In this document: piece after piece, positions 1 through 9,527 of the stretch
Numbering within the stretch: the first letter of the stretch is position 1
Layout of the letters: the number at the start of each line of letters is the position of its first letter
DNA from: PALSA-660 sp963726435
GTDB taxonomy: Bacteria; Actinomycetota; Coriobacteriia; Anaerosomatales; PALSA-660
Direction: 5' to 3'
Length of the DNA: 64,000 nt
NCBI GenBank assembly: GCA_963726435.1
Contig: CAVSCJ010000004.1
Span: 310,001 to 374,000 of the forward strand
The notes under the pieces: model-generated
Database searches by the model: none
What the model was told of the DNA's origin: nothing
What the model saw: the letters and a program-made list of their open reading frames with translations, nothing else
Made by a program: the position numbers and the translations under genes

Positions 1-1
1 C

Positions 2-727
2 AAGCACATGAACCCGTGTGGGACCGCCATCGGCGCCGACGTCGTCGAGGCCTACGACAAGGCGCACGCCTCCGACCCGATCTCCGCATACGGCGGCGTC
101 ATGGCGTTCAACCGCCGAGTGCCGCTGGGGGTCGCGGAGCACATCAACGCCAACGGACAGTTCGTCGAGGTCATGATCGCACCGGAGTTCGACGCCGATG
201 CGCTGGCCCTGCTGCAGGAGAAGAAGAACGTCCGACTGCTGCGCACCGGCGGCGTTCGCGCCGTCGAAGGCCACTACGAGTCGCGCGCGGTCGAGGGCGG
301 CATGCTCGTCCAGACCTCCGATGCCGTTTCGGAGGATCCGTCGACCTTCACCGTGCCGACGAAGCGGCAGCCCACCCCCGCGGAGCTCGAGCAGCTGCTG
401 TTCGCCTGGAAGGTCGTGAAGTCCGTGAAGTCCAACGCGATCCTGCTCGCGAAGGACTTCGCGTCGGTCGGGGTCGGCGCCGGGCAGATGAGCAGGGTCG
501 ACTCGGCGAAGATCGCGGTCGAGAAGGCGGGGGAGAAGGCAGCGGGCGCGGTGGCGGCCTCCGATGCGTTCATGCCGTTCCCCGACTCGCTCGAGGTGTG
601 CGCCGCCGCTGGTGTCACCGCGGTCATCCAACCGGGCGGGTCTGTGCGCGACGCGGAGTGCATCGCGAAAGCCGACGAGCTCGGCGTCGCCATGGTGTTC
701 ACCGGTCGCCGGCACTTCAGGCACTGA
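2..727 (+). CDS. purH: Bifunctional AICAR formyltransferase/IMP cyclohydrolase PurH, C-terminal part
   Basis: The window opens inside this gene, so the cyclohydrolase half and the start lie outside. The visible 241 residues are the AICAR formyltransferase domain, which formylates AICAR with 10-formyl-tetrahydrofolate late in IMP synthesis in the cytosol. The first residues, KHMNPCGTAIG, are the family signature. The end, GVAMVFTGRRHFRH, is the usual family terminus, so the 3' end is intact. No other purine gene is visible. A stand-alone formyltransferase cannot be excluded from this fragment, but fused PurH is far more common. Confidence 0.95.
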   Translation, partial: KHMNPCGTAIGADVVEAYDKAHASDPISAYGGVMAFNRRVPLGVAEHINANGQFVEVMIAPEFDADALALLQEKKNVRLLRTGGVRAVEGHYESRAVEGGMLVQTSDAVSEDPSTFTVPTKRQPTPAELEQLLFAWKVVKSVKSNAILLAKDFASVGVGAGQMSRVDSAKIAVEKAGEKAAGAVAASDAFMPFPDSLEVCAAAGVTAVIQPGGSVRDAECIAKADELGVAMVFTGRRHFRH

Positions 728-754
728 GGCGCGGTTTGGTGGCCGACCTCGCGG

Positions 755-799
755 GTAAGGAGTATGCTCCGAAGTAAGGAGCAACACGCGAGGTAAGGA
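755..799 (+). promoter_or_regulatory. Three 19-bp-spaced GTAAGGA direct repeats, probable antitoxin operator
   Basis: The heptamer GTAAGGA occurs at 755, 774 and 793, exactly 19 bp apart. The third copy overlaps the ribosome-binding site of the AbrB-like gene. A short palindrome, GGAGTATGCTCC, lies at 759-770. Toxin-antitoxin pairs commonly autoregulate, so an operator is the simplest reading; binding is inferred. Confidence 0.55.
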
Positions 800-809
800 A
801 TCGTGCACC

Positions 810-1118
810 ATGCGGTACTCATCCAGGATCACGTCCAAGGGCCAGGTCACCATCCCCGTCGAGGTGCGCGAAGCGCTGGGATTCGACAAGGGCGACGACC
901 TGGCGTTCGAGCTGAAGGAAGACTACGTCGTGGTCACGCGGCGCCCGTCGATCGAAGAGGTGCTCGAGAAGCACAAGAACATCCTCCCGAAGGGTCCTCC
1001 TCGCTTCGCCACTGACGACGAGGCCATCGCCGACTACTTCGATCATCTGCCGCCGAGGAACCTGTCGGACACGCCGATCATCGCGATCGCCGGGTCCCGG
1101 CGCAGGAAGGCACGCTGA
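810..1118 (+). CDS. AbrB/MazE-type antitoxin
   Basis: A 102-residue protein opening with a SpoVT/AbrB swapped-hairpin DNA-binding domain. Residues 4-45 carry the hallmark SSRITSKGQVTIPVEVREAL followed by GDDLAFEL. The C-terminal half is the likely toxin-binding tail. A purine-rich site, GGTAAGGA, lies 10 nt before the ATG. The stop overlaps the start of the PIN-domain gene (TGATG), giving the classic antitoxin-toxin order. It probably neutralises the downstream nuclease and represses its own promoter through the 19-bp repeats just upstream. Family assignment is firm; the pairing is inferred from arrangement. Confidence 0.85.
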   Translation: MRYSSRITSKGQVTIPVEVREALGFDKGDDLAFELKEDYVVVTRRPSIEEVLEKHKNILPKGPPRFATDDEAIADYFDHLPPRNLSDTPIIAIAGSRRRKAR

Positions 1119-1489
1119 TGCTCGGCGACGCGAACGCGCTCGTTGCGACTCTCGTCGCGGGCCGCGAGGACCAGCGCCGCACGACTGTGGAAGCGGCTGG
1201 GACCCACGGTCGCTTGGAGATGGGCGAGGCGGTGCTGGGTGAGGTGTGCTGGGTGCTGGAACGCAGGTACGGGACGCCGCGGCGCGACGTCGCGACGATC
1301 CTCCGGGCCGCGCTCGGCTCCCGCCAGTTCGTCGCCTGGGACCCGGGTCTGGCCGACTCCACGCTCGCTCGCATGGAGTCATCGCCGAGATTCTCTTTCG
1401 TCGATTGTCTGTTGATCGAGCGGGCCGTGTCCGGAGAGGCCGTCCTGACCTTCGATCGCGACCTTGCGAGGGCGATCGGTCGGGCGTGA
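1118..1489 (+). CDS. PIN-domain ribonuclease toxin, VapC-like
   Basis: A 123-residue PIN-domain protein, the usual length for VapC-type toxins. The acidic residues expected of the metal site are visible: Asp4 in LGDANAL, a Glu in the region around EAVLGEVCWVLERRY, Asp in FSFVDCLL and Asp in LTFDRDLA. PIN toxins cleave specific RNAs, often tRNA or rRNA; the target cannot be told from sequence. It overlaps the antitoxin stop codon, so the two are probably translationally coupled. Two tRNA genes follow at once, but nothing shows they are its substrates. Confidence 0.85.
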   Translation: MLGDANALVATLVAGREDQRRTTVEAAGTHGRLEMGEAVLGEVCWVLERRYGTPRRDVATILRAALGSRQFVAWDPGLADSTLARMESSPRFSFVDCLLIERAVSGEAVLTFDRDLARAIGRA

Positions 1490-1501
1490 TCCAGCCCAGT
1501 G

Positions 1502-1531
1502 TGGACGATTCTCCGCGCTCCTGCGTATAAT
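1502..1531 (+). promoter_or_regulatory. Promoter of the tRNA-Lys/tRNA-Glu transcript
   Basis: A perfect -10 hexamer TATAAT lies at 1526-1531, about 20 bp before tRNA-Lys. A weak -35-like TGGACG at 1502-1507 is separated from it by 18 bp. Confidence 0.6.
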
Positions 1532-1551
1532 CCGTACCCGCGCCACAAGCC

Positions 1552-1627
1552 GGGCCGTTAGCTCAGTAGGCAGAGCAGGGGACTTTTAATCCCAAGGTCG
1601 CAGGTTCGAAACCTGCACGGCCCACCA
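1552..1627 (+). tRNA. tRNA-Lys(TTT)
   Basis: A 76-nt cloverleaf with encoded CCA. The acceptor arms GGGCCGT and ACGGCCC pair over seven bases. The anticodon loop CTTTTAA gives TTT at 1585-1587, and the T arm contains GGTTCGAA. It is followed 12 nt later by tRNA-Glu on the same transcript. Confidence 0.97.
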
Positions 1628-1639
1628 AGAACCTCATAC

Positions 1640-1715
1640 GCCCCCATCGTCTAGCGGCCAAGGACTCTGCCCTTTCAAGGCGGCAACAGGGATTCGAATT
1701 CCCTTGGGGGCACCA
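1640..1715 (+). tRNA. tRNA-Glu(TTC)
   Basis: A 76-nt cloverleaf with encoded CCA. The acceptor arms GCCCCCA and TGGGGGC pair fully. The loop CTTTCAA gives anticodon TTC at 1674-1676. It is co-transcribed with tRNA-Lys and followed by a strong hairpin. Confidence 0.97.
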
Positions 1716-1725
1716 CGATCATCGG

Positions 1726-1752
1726 TAGACCCGTCTGCACGAACAGGCGGGT

Positions 1753-1755
<3 letters not shown>
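1726..1755 (+). terminator. 12-bp hairpin after the tRNA pair
   Basis: Arms 1726-1737 and 1744-1755 pair over 12 bp (one T-G wobble) around a 6-nt loop. The hairpin lies between tRNA-Glu and the convergent ABC gene and overlaps that gene's last codon. No T-run follows. Its core, CCCGTCTG/CAGGCGGG, recurs at 9997 and 62865. Confidence 0.7.
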
Positions 1756-2455
<700 letters not shown>

Positions 2456-2463
<8 letters not shown>

Positions 2464-3595
2464 CCTGGATCACCTCGATCGGGTCCAGGCGAGATGTCCT
2501 GCGCGACGGGATGATGGCCGAGAGCAGCGCCACCGCCAGACCTGCGGCGCACGAGCCGCCGATGAACGCCGGGTCGAGAACGACCTTGAACAGCAGCGGA
2601 CCGAGCTGGAAGAGCTGCAGCAGACCGAGGCCGAAGGCCAGGCCGAGCACCGTACCGAGCCCACCGAGGAGTGCCGCCTCCCACAGGAACACCATGCCGG
2701 CGCGGAAGTCGGTGAGTCCCATCGCCTTGAGGATGCCGATCTGGCGGGTCTTCTGGACGGCGGAGATCGCCAGAGTGGAGGCGATGCCGAGAGCGACGGC
2801 GACCAGCACGAAGATCTGGATCATGTAGCTCGACGAACTTTGTCCCTGAAGTCCGACTAGCAGTTGCGCGTTCTCGATCTTCCAGTCCTTGAACTGCACG
2901 CCGCGGAAGACCTCGAGGCCCATCCAGCTCTTGATGAGCGCCGAGGACTGGAACGGGTCGTAGAGCTGCGTCTGGATGTCCGAGTACTCATCGGTGGCCA
3001 TACCGAGCGCCTGACGCGGGAAGTCCGGAGTCGTGAAGCCGAGCCGATTGTTGACGGCGGACGTGCCCACGTCGAAGATCCCGACGAGCACAAGCTTCTG
3101 TTGAGCGCCTCCCGGCAGCACGACGAGCACCGGGTCGCCCACAGAGAGCTGATACTTGTTCGCGAAGGACTTCCCGAGGATGACGTCGCCGGGAGCCCTC
3201 ATGAGCCGCCCGGCGACGAGATGCGACTGCATCTTGTAGATCGCGTTGACGTCGCTCGGCGTGACGCCCACGACGTTGATGGGCGCGGAGTCGGTGCCCT
3301 TGCTGAAGATGACCGAGAGCACGCGTTCGGGAACGATCAGTCTCACACGCGGATCCGACTGGACCGCCTGGGCGAGGCCCGGCGTGTAGACGAGCGGCTT
3401 CTTGTCGTCGACGTTCTGCAGCGTCACGTGTGATGCATTGCCGATCGTCGTCTCCAAGAGGCTGATCTGGAGACTCATGATGAGCGTGCCGACGAAGATC
3501 TGCACTGCGATCCCGACGGCGATGCCGGTGATGATCAGCAGCGATTGGCCGGGGCTCGTGCGCAGGAAGCGAGTGGCGATGCGGAGGCTCAGCAT
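2456..3595 (-). CDS. ABC transporter permease, FtsX/MacB-like
   Basis: A 379-residue permease with the MacB layout. There is one N-terminal membrane helix (about residues 15-40), a large extracytoplasmic domain (about 45-255), then three C-terminal helices in the FtsX domain. That domain contains the coupling region QKTRQIGILKAMGLT, and the family ends with LDPIEVIQGV. It abuts the MarR stop codon directly and overlaps the ATPase start, so the three genes are one unit. The C-terminal PIEVIQ motif is typical of LolC/E-related proteins. Substrate not evident. Confidence 0.88.
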
Positions 3596-4090
3596 CTACA
3601 TCCTCTCCGAGGCCATCGCGTCGATCAGGACCTGCTGGATGCGGATGAGCGTGCGCAGGTCGTCTTTGGACAGCACCGCGGCGTGGCGCCGCAGCGCCTC
3701 GCGGCGTTCGCCGTCGGCCCTGAGAAGCGCCGCGTGACCCGCTTCGGTCAGGGAGACCCGGGTCACGCGGCGGTCCGTGCGGTCGCGGTCGCGCCTGACG
3801 TAGCCGGCTCTCTCCGCCGCGTCGGCCAAGGCGGATACCGCCGGGGGCTTGATGCCGAGGCGCGTAGCGATGTCCAGCATCCGCGCGGGCTCGCCGGAGA
3901 CCGTGCGGAGCAGGGCGACCTGTGACGGCGTCAGGGCGCCGAGGGTTCTCTGAGCGTGCGAGTGGGGGTCACCGGCCTCGCCTGGGCGCCCGACGGAGAG
4001 TAGTCGTCCAAGCGCGAGGACCTGGGCGTCCATCTCATCGACGAGGGCTCCCAGCTCATCGCGCGTCGATCCTCCGTGTTGCTCATGCAT
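3596..4090 (-). CDS. MarR-family transcriptional regulator
   Basis: A winged-helix regulator of about 164 residues. The recognition region reads TPSQVALLRTVSGEPARMLDIATRLGIKPPAVSALADAAERAGYVRRDRDRTDRRVTRVSLTEAG when joined, matching MarR wHTH plus wing. ATG at 4090 is preferred over GTG at 4114, because the longer start would lie inside the TTCACC-A-GGTGAA palindrome and has no ribosome-binding site. It leads the exporter operon with no gap before the permease. It probably represses the operon and is released by a transported or toxic ligand; the ligand is unknown. Confidence 0.88.
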   Translation of the reverse strand: MHEQHGGSTRDELGALVDEMDAQVLALGRLLSVGRPGEAGDPHSHAQRTLGALTPSQVALLRTVSGEPARMLDIATRLGIKPPAVSALADAAERAGYVRRDRDRTDRRVTRVSLTEAGHAALLRADGERREALRRHAAVLSKDDLRTLIRIQQVLIDAMASERM

Positions 4091-4109
4091 GGCCTTCCAC
4101 CGTGTTCTC

Positions 4110-4122
4110 TTCACCAGGTGAA
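4110..4122 (-). promoter_or_regulatory. TTCACC-A-GGTGAA palindrome, candidate MarR operator
   Basis: A perfect 6+1+6 inverted repeat 20 bp upstream of the chosen MarR start codon. MarR proteins usually bind such short dyads over their own promoter. Binding is inferred from position. Confidence 0.5.
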
Positions 4123-4211
4123 TAGTTCAGGGGTCGAACGATAGCATGTGGGTCAAGCTGGCCGCGGCCATGTTGGCCGTGGCTCGCGTAGGGGACAACG
4201 CTGCGTCCACG

Positions 4212-4239
4212 TTGAGTCGACAAGACCACTCCCTATACT
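4212..4239 (+). promoter_or_regulatory. Promoter of the acyl-CoA synthetase gene
   Basis: TTGAGT (4212-4217) and TATACT (4234-4239) with a 16-bp spacer, giving a leader of roughly 90 nt before the GTG start at 4334. Confidence 0.55.
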
Positions 4240-4333
4240 GTGAGGCGCGGCTCTCCGAAGGCGGAGCGTCGTCTCAGCTCCTCCGGGATACGGGAGTACA
4301 TGTCATGGTGCGACTGTGCAGGGGAGACCGAGC

Positions 4334-6586
4334 GTGCGTGCGGGTGAACGCGGGATGGTGACACGATCTTCGGCCGCCCACCGCGCTGCAGCCGAGATCG
4401 TGACCGCAGCCGTGGCTCAGGGGCTCGGCGCACTGGACGAGTGGCAGGCGAAGACGCTGCTCGCCGGTTACGGGATCGCCGTCCCCGAGGGCGGGCTCGC
4501 GCGCAATGAGGACGAGGCCGCAGCCATCGCCCGGCGGATCGACGGTCCGGTGGTCGTCAAGGCCGTCGGGCCCCACATCAACCACAAGACTGAGCGCGGC
4601 CTCGTCGCTCTGGACCTCCGTGGGGAAGAGGCCGTCCGGGCCGCTGCCCGCTCGCTTCTGGCCCTCACCGAAGGTCAGGACGCACAGCTCCTCGTCGAGC
4701 GCATGGTCCGGGGAGAACGCGAGTTCATGATCGGCATGAAGCGGGATCCGCTCTTCGGCGCCGTGGTCATGTTCGGGATCGGCGGGATCTTCGCCGAAGC
4801 CCACAAGGACATCGCGCTCGGCGTGACGCCCCTGGAGGACCGCGACATCGAGGGCATGCTCGCCGGGATCAGGGCGAGCGCGCTGCTCGACGACTTCCGC
4901 GGAATGCCGCGCGTGGACCGCGCGGCACTGGCCGACGCAATCCGCGCGCTCGCGCGCATCGCCGAGGACCGTCCGGCCGTGATCGAGATCGACGTGAACC
5001 CGCTCATCGTTGAGGGCGCGACGCCGGTGGCCGCCGACGCGCTGGTGATCCTCGATCCCGACGCGGAGCGGGGCGGGGCCGCGCACGTCGCGCATGTCAT
5101 CTCAGTGCCCGATCTGACTCCCCTGTTCGCGCCGCGCGCGGTCACGGTCGTCGGCGCCTCGAGCGACCCCTCCAAATGGGGCGGATCCCTCCTCCGCAAC
5201 CTCATCGACGGCGACTTCGCCGGACCCATCTACCCCGTGAACGGCCGTGGCGGCACCGTGTTCGGACTGCCCGCTTTCGGCAGCATCGCGGAGCTGCCGG
5301 ATGCCCCGGATCTGGCGCTGGTGGCGCTCGGTGCCGCTCAGGTGAACTCTGTGATCGAGCAGTGCGGCGAGCGCGGGATCCCCGTCGCTCTCGTGGTGGC
5401 TGCGGGCTTTGCGGAGGCGGGAGAGGCGGGGGCCGCCGCGGAGGCGGAGCTGGTCGAGACGGCCCGGACCTCGGGCGTCACCCTCATAGGCCCGAACTGT
5501 ATGGGCCTGCTCGCCATGCACAGCCGCCTCCACGCCGTCGGCTTCCTGGAGCTGCAGCCGCAAGCCGGGGCCCTAAGCATCGTGTCCCAGTCCGGCAACA
5601 TCGGCGTGCAGCTCGTCACGAGGGCCGAACGGCGCGGCGTCGGCATCGACAAGTACGTGTCGGTCGGCAACCAGGCGAGCACGACGGCGCTCGACGTGCT
5701 GGACGCGCTGGGAGACGATCCGCAGACCGCCGCGGCCCTCGTCTATCTCGAGGGAACCGGCGACGGCCGCCGCTTCCTCGACGTCATGCGTCGCATGACG
5801 CGGAAGAAGCCGGTCGTGGTGCTGCGAGGCGGCCTGACGGAGTACGGCCGCCGCGCAGCCGCATCGCACACCGGCGCCATGGCGGGCTCGGCCGACGTCT
5901 TCCTGGCCGCGGCCCGGCAGGCGGGCTGCCTCGTGCGCACGGGCCCCGACGAGAGCCTGGACCTGGCGCTGTGTCTGAGCGCACTCCCGCTGCCTGCGGG
6001 CCGCCGGGTGGCGGTCATGACGCTCGGTGGCGGATGGGGCGTGCTGGCGGCGGACGAGGTGGCCCGCAACGACCTCGAACTGGCCTCGCTGGAGCCTCGC
6101 GTCCTCGCCGAGCTGGACGAGCTCCTGCCCGGCTATTGGTGCCGCAGCAACCCCGTCGACCTCGTGGCGGCCATCGGCCCGGACCTCGCAAGCCACGCGC
6201 TGACGGTGCTGGCCGAGAGTGAGTCGGTTGACGCTGTGGTCGTGCTGGGTATCCTCCGCAGCCCGTCCACGGGCTGGACGTCAGATGATGCGGCGGCCGC
6301 CGGCGCGCCGGGCGGGCCCGGTCGCGGCAGCTTCAACCCCGCCGAGATCGCCTTTCTCGAGCGCGTCACCGAGCTGATGGAGAGCACGGGCAAACCGATC
6401 ATCAACGTTCCACTGCGTCCGCTCGAGGTCGCGACCTTCCCGGGTGGCGCGCGACACGATCCGGTCATCCTGTACTCGCCGGTTGCCGCCGTGCGCGCCC
6501 TCGCCGCCATGGCGTGGTACGGGGAGTACGTTGCCAGCCATGCGGGCCCGCCGCCTCGCCGGCGCAAGAAGGAGGATCCGCGATGA
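4334..6586 (+). CDS. Fused acetate/acyl-CoA ligase (ADP-forming)
   Basis: A 750-residue single-chain NDP-forming acyl-CoA synthetase. It interconverts acyl-CoA plus ADP and phosphate with free acid plus ATP, a substrate-level phosphorylation step in fermenting microbes. An ATP-grasp half comes first (about residues 15-235), ending with the metal-site pattern IEIDVNPL. The CoA-binding Rossmann domain follows, with TVVGASSDPSKWGG near residue 260. The catalytic phosphohistidine is in SHTGAMAG at about residue 512. The beta-alpha domain order is the reverse of many archaeal enzymes. GTG at 4334 has AGGGGAG 7 nt upstream; ATG at 4355 lacks one. The exact acid used is not predictable. Confidence 0.88.
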   Translation: MRAGERGMVTRSSAAHRAAAEIVTAAVAQGLGALDEWQAKTLLAGYGIAVPEGGLARNEDEAAAIARRIDGPVVVKAVGPHINHKTERGLVALDLRGEEAVRAAARSLLALTEGQDAQLLVERMVRGEREFMIGMKRDPLFGAVVMFGIGGIFAEAHKDIALGVTPLEDRDIEGMLAGIRASALLDDFRGMPRVDRAALADAIRALARIAEDRPAVIEIDVNPLIVEGATPVAADALVILDPDAERGGAAHVAHVISVPDLTPLFAPRAVTVVGASSDPSKWGGSLLRNLIDGDFAGPIYPVNGRGGTVFGLPAFGSIAELPDAPDLALVALGAAQVNSVIEQCGERGIPVALVVAAGFAEAGEAGAAAEAELVETARTSGVTLIGPNCMGLLAMHSRLHAVGFLELQPQAGALSIVSQSGNIGVQLVTRAERRGVGIDKYVSVGNQASTTALDVLDALGDDPQTAAALVYLEGTGDGRRFLDVMRRMTRKKPVVVLRGGLTEYGRRAAASHTGAMAGSADVFLAAARQAGCLVRTGPDESLDLALCLSALPLPAGRRVAVMTLGGGWGVLAADEVARNDLELASLEPRVLAELDELLPGYWCRSNPVDLVAAIGPDLASHALTVLAESESVDAVVVLGILRSPSTGWTSDDAAAAGAPGGPGRGSFNPAEIAFLERVTELMESTGKPIINVPLRPLEVATFPGGARHDPVILYSPVAAVRALAAMAWYGEYVASHAGPPPRRRKKEDPR

Positions 6587-6644
6587 TAGAGGAGATCTGC
6601 CGGACGGCTGGCGCCGCCCGTATGTCTTCCGTAAGCTCCTCGGC

Positions 6645-7092
6645 CTACTGCGCGTAGACCACGTTCACGGTCGTGAAACCGACCCCCTTGGCCCGGTCGT
6701 TCGTCGACCACGTACCCGGATTCGAGTCCACGATCGTGTAGGTCGCCGGCGGGCAGCAGTTCACTGGGTGTGGGTGTGGCGACCCAGAACGCGTTCTTCA
6801 CTCCGCCCTGGCCGTCGACGCCCTTGCACAGCCAGGGCCCGTAGGTCTTGCCGTCGGAGCCCTTGAGGCCGAGCGTGCCCGGAGTCGGACCGCCGCCATT
6901 GAGGTAGTGGTATGTGGTGACGTCGATCACGTACGCGGGCTTGTCGATCGTGAAAGACGGTGCCGAGCCGCCAAGGCTGACGCCATAGCCGTTGCCGACC
7001 TCGAGGATCTTGACGATGGGGCCCGTGGGCGCCACAGCGGGTCTCTCGGAAGACTGCTCTTCGGGCGCGGCGCTGTCACCCACGGTGACCAC
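6645..7092 (-). CDS. Beta-rich protein of unknown function, frameshifted and lacking a leader
   Basis: Not assigned to a named family. The first 110 residues contain VKILEVGNGYGVSL, YVIDVTTYHYLNGG and YGPWLCKGV; after a frameshift near 6755 the frame ends with YTIVDSNPGTWSTND and VNVVYAQ. This pattern resembles extracellular beta-sandwich proteins, which normally carry a signal peptide or lipobox. None is visible: the frame begins at a GTG 17 nt after the stop of the broken permease. Either the N-terminus was lost by deletion or the assembly is wrong here. It converges on the acyl-CoA synthetase, with only 58 bp between. Confidence 0.55.
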
Positions 7093-7108
7093 CCAGCGTT
7101 CTGGCGTT

Positions 7109-7873
7109 TCACGCTATCTTGCGCCGGTAGGCCGCCATGGCGATCACATAGGCGACGACGAGCACGCCGACGCACCAGGCGAGGGCGATCCAGATCTCGC
7201 CTCCGACCGGCTGCCGTGCTCAGCAAGGCCCTGATCGTGTTGACGATCGAGGTGACCGGCTGGTTCTCCGCGAAGGCACGCACGGGGCCCGGCATCGTGG
7301 CAGTGGGCACGAATGCCGAGCTGACGAACGGCAGGAAGATGAGCGGGTACGAGAACGCACCCGCGCCGTCGACGGACTTCGCTGACAGATCCTGCGATCA
7401 CGGCGAGCCACGTCAACGCCAGCGTGAACAATGCGAGGATGCCGGCCACGGCCAGCCATGCGAGCACTCCCGCTGAAGAGCGGAAGCCCATGAGGAGCGC
7501 CACCAGAACGATGACCACCACGGAGATGGCGTTCGACACGAGTGAGGTCAGAACATGCCCCCAGAGCACGGACGAGCGGGTGATCGGCATCGAGTGGAAC
7601 CTCTCGAAGATGCCGCTCTGCATGTCCATGAACAGGCGGTAGGAGGTATAGGCGATGCCGCTGGCGATCGCGATGAGCAGGATGCCGGGCATCAGGTAGT
7701 TCACGTAGTTGTCGGTGCCTGATCTGGATGGCGCCGCCGAACACGTAGACGAACAGCAGCATGAACGCTATCGGCATGATCGTCACCGTGATGATGGTGT
7801 CCAGGCTGCGCGTGACGTGTCGCATGGAGCGCCCGAGCATCACGCCCGTGTCGCTGAAGAAGTGTGCGTTCAT
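7109..7873 (-). CDS. ABC-2 type permease, DrrB-like, with several frameshifts
   Basis: Joined across frames, the protein is about 250 residues with six hydrophobic segments. It starts MNAHFFSDTGVMLGRSMRHV, then runs through MPIAFMLLFVYVFGG, the DrrB-type YTSYRLFMDMQSGIFERF, the ABC-2 signature region FAENQPVTSIVNTIR, and ends VIAMAAYRRKIA. Frameshifts fall near 7700, 7390 and 7205. All parts are conserved, so sequencing error is likelier than decay. It overlaps the ATPase stop by 4 bp. DrrAB-type pumps export drugs or lipids; the substrate here is unknown. Confidence 0.75.
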
Positions 7874-8643
7874 CGTTGCTCCTTCTTGTCGCTTCCGACG
7901 ACCGCCAGGAAGATCTCCTCCAGGGTGGGCTGCCGTTCCACGTATTCGACTTTCGCCGGCGGGAGCAGCTTCCTCAGCTCTTCCAGGGTGCCGGACACGA
8001 TGATCGTGCCTTCGTGCAGGATCGCGATCCGGTCGGCGAGCTTCTCGGCCTCGTCGAGGTACTGGGTCGTCAGGAACACGGTCGTGCCGCTGTCAGCGAG
8101 GTTCTGGATCACCTTCCACACCTCGATGCGGCCCTCCGGGTCGAGGCCGTTGGTCGGTTCGTCGAGGAAGATGACCCGCGGGTTGCCGATGAGGCTCATG
8201 GCGATGTCGAGGCGACGGCGCATGCCGCCTGAGTAGGTCGACACCCGGCGCTCGGCCGAGTCGGCGAGGCCGAATCGTTCGAGCAGATCGTCTGCCACCT
8301 TGCCCGCACTCTTCACATGCCGAAGCTGGGCGATCATGATCAGGTTCTCTCGGCCGGTGAGGATCTCGTCGACTGCCGCGAATTGACCTGTCAGGCTGAT
8401 CGACTCCCGCACCCGCTCGGGCTGCGACAGGACGTCGAATCCGTTGACGCGCATCGTGCCGTCATCCGGCTTGAGCAGGGTGGTGAGGATCCTCACGATC
8501 GTGGTCTTGCCGGCGCCGTTGGAGCCGAGCAGCGCGAAGATGCTTCCCCGCGCCACGTCGAAGTCCACACACTTGAGCACCTGCAATTCCTTGTAGGACT
8601 TCTGCAATCCACGGACCTGGATCGCCATGTTCGTCTCTTCCAT
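7870..8643 (-). CDS. ABC transporter ATP-binding protein, DrrA-like
   Basis: A 257-residue ATPase with Walker A GSNGAGKTT, signature YSGGMRRR, Walker B VIFLDEPTNGLDP and a switch region TTQYLDEAE. The QYLDEAEKLADRI and C-terminal PTLEEIFL segments are typical of daunorubicin-resistance DrrA proteins. ATG at 8643 is chosen because GGGAGA lies 8 nt upstream; the stop of the pentapeptide gene is 13 nt before it. It overlaps the permease start (ATGA), so ATPase and permease are coupled. It probably energises the broken permease that follows. Confidence 0.9.
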   Translation of the reverse strand: MEETNMAIQVRGLQKSYKELQVLKCVDFDVARGSIFALLGSNGAGKTTIVRILTTLLKPDDGTMRVNGFDVLSQPERVRESISLTGQFAAVDEILTGRENLIMIAQLRHVKSAGKVADDLLERFGLADSAERRVSTYSGGMRRRLDIAMSLIGNPRVIFLDEPTNGLDPEGRIEVWKVIQNLADSGTTVFLTTQYLDEAEKLADRIAILHEGTIIVSGTLEELRKLLPPAKVEYVERQPTLEEIFLAVVGSDKKEQR

Positions 8644-8656
8644 ACCTCTCGTCTCC

Positions 8657-9515
8657 CTATCCAACGGTCACGTTCGAGAGGTCCGCACCCATGCCTTTGA
8701 GCCCGGCGTAGGTCAGCTTGTCCATCCGCGCTCCATCGAAGTCCACCGCACGGATGCCTTTGCGGTACTTCCAGCTCGTGGCGCGGAAGGACACATCCCG
8801 CAGCGTCGCTCCCCGGAAAGTGACGCCTGCGAGCGCCGCCGTGTCGAACTTCACGCCGGTGAAGGTCGTCCCGTCCAAGTTCAGGCCGCGCAGGTCGGAC
8901 ATCGTGAAGTCCACCCCGGTGAAGGTGCAGTTCTCGAAGACGGTGCGCCTCAGGTCGGTCATGCGGAACTTGACGTCCGTGAGCGCGACGTCGGCGAACC
9001 GGGTCTCGGTCAGCCCCGACATGCTGAAGTCGGTGCGCACCAGGATGGAGCCGCGGAAGCTGGCGCGTGCCAGCTCGACTCGTCGATATCTTCGCATCGG
9101 TCAGATCGGCGCCGTCGAAGTTGGCATCCGCCACATCGCTGCTCTTGAACGAGCTGCCGGTCAGATCGGCGTGCGAGAAGTCGGAGCCGCGCAGCACGCT
9201 CGCGTCGAACCTCCCGCCCGGCACCTTGACGCCCGCGAAGTCGCTTCCCCCGAGCTCGCTCGCATCGAATCTCGTCACCAGCTGGCGCTCGAGCGATCGG
9301 GAGAGGTTGGAGACCTCCAGCACTGTCTGCTCGATATCGCCGATGCTGTCGACGGTCAACTCGAAGGCCGTCGCGTCATCCTTGCCCTCGGCCTTGAGCT
9401 CACGGAACCGCTCATGCAGGTCGGCCAGCAGGTCCGCTTTCAGCTCGTTGATGCTCTTCGCACCCTCGTAGGGCGCGAAGACGTCGTCCACGTATTCGTC
9501 GAGTTTGTCAGCCAT
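8657..9515 (-). CDS. Pentapeptide-repeat protein with N-terminal HAAS-like domain, frameshifted
   Basis: The first 70 residues (DEYVDDVFAPYEGAKSINEL onward, then DLLADLHERFRELKAEGKDD) look like the short helical prefix domain found in proteins paired with PadR regulators. A long run of A(D/N)LXX-type pentapeptides follows, such as RGSDFSHADLTGSSF and TDVKFRMTDLRRTVF, expected to form a right-handed beta-helix. The frame breaks near 9090 and resumes in the next frame to the end, VTVG. Length about 285 residues. It sits between PadR and the DrrAB-like pair in one operon. Its role is unknown; a scaffold or PadR partner is possible. Confidence 0.8.
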
Positions 9516-9527
9516 CGGTCCGTCTCC

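Noticed and set aside
7109..7873. True pseudogene of the DrrB-like permease
   Set aside because: All segments are conserved and the same kind of break occurs throughout the window, so sequencing error is the simpler explanation.
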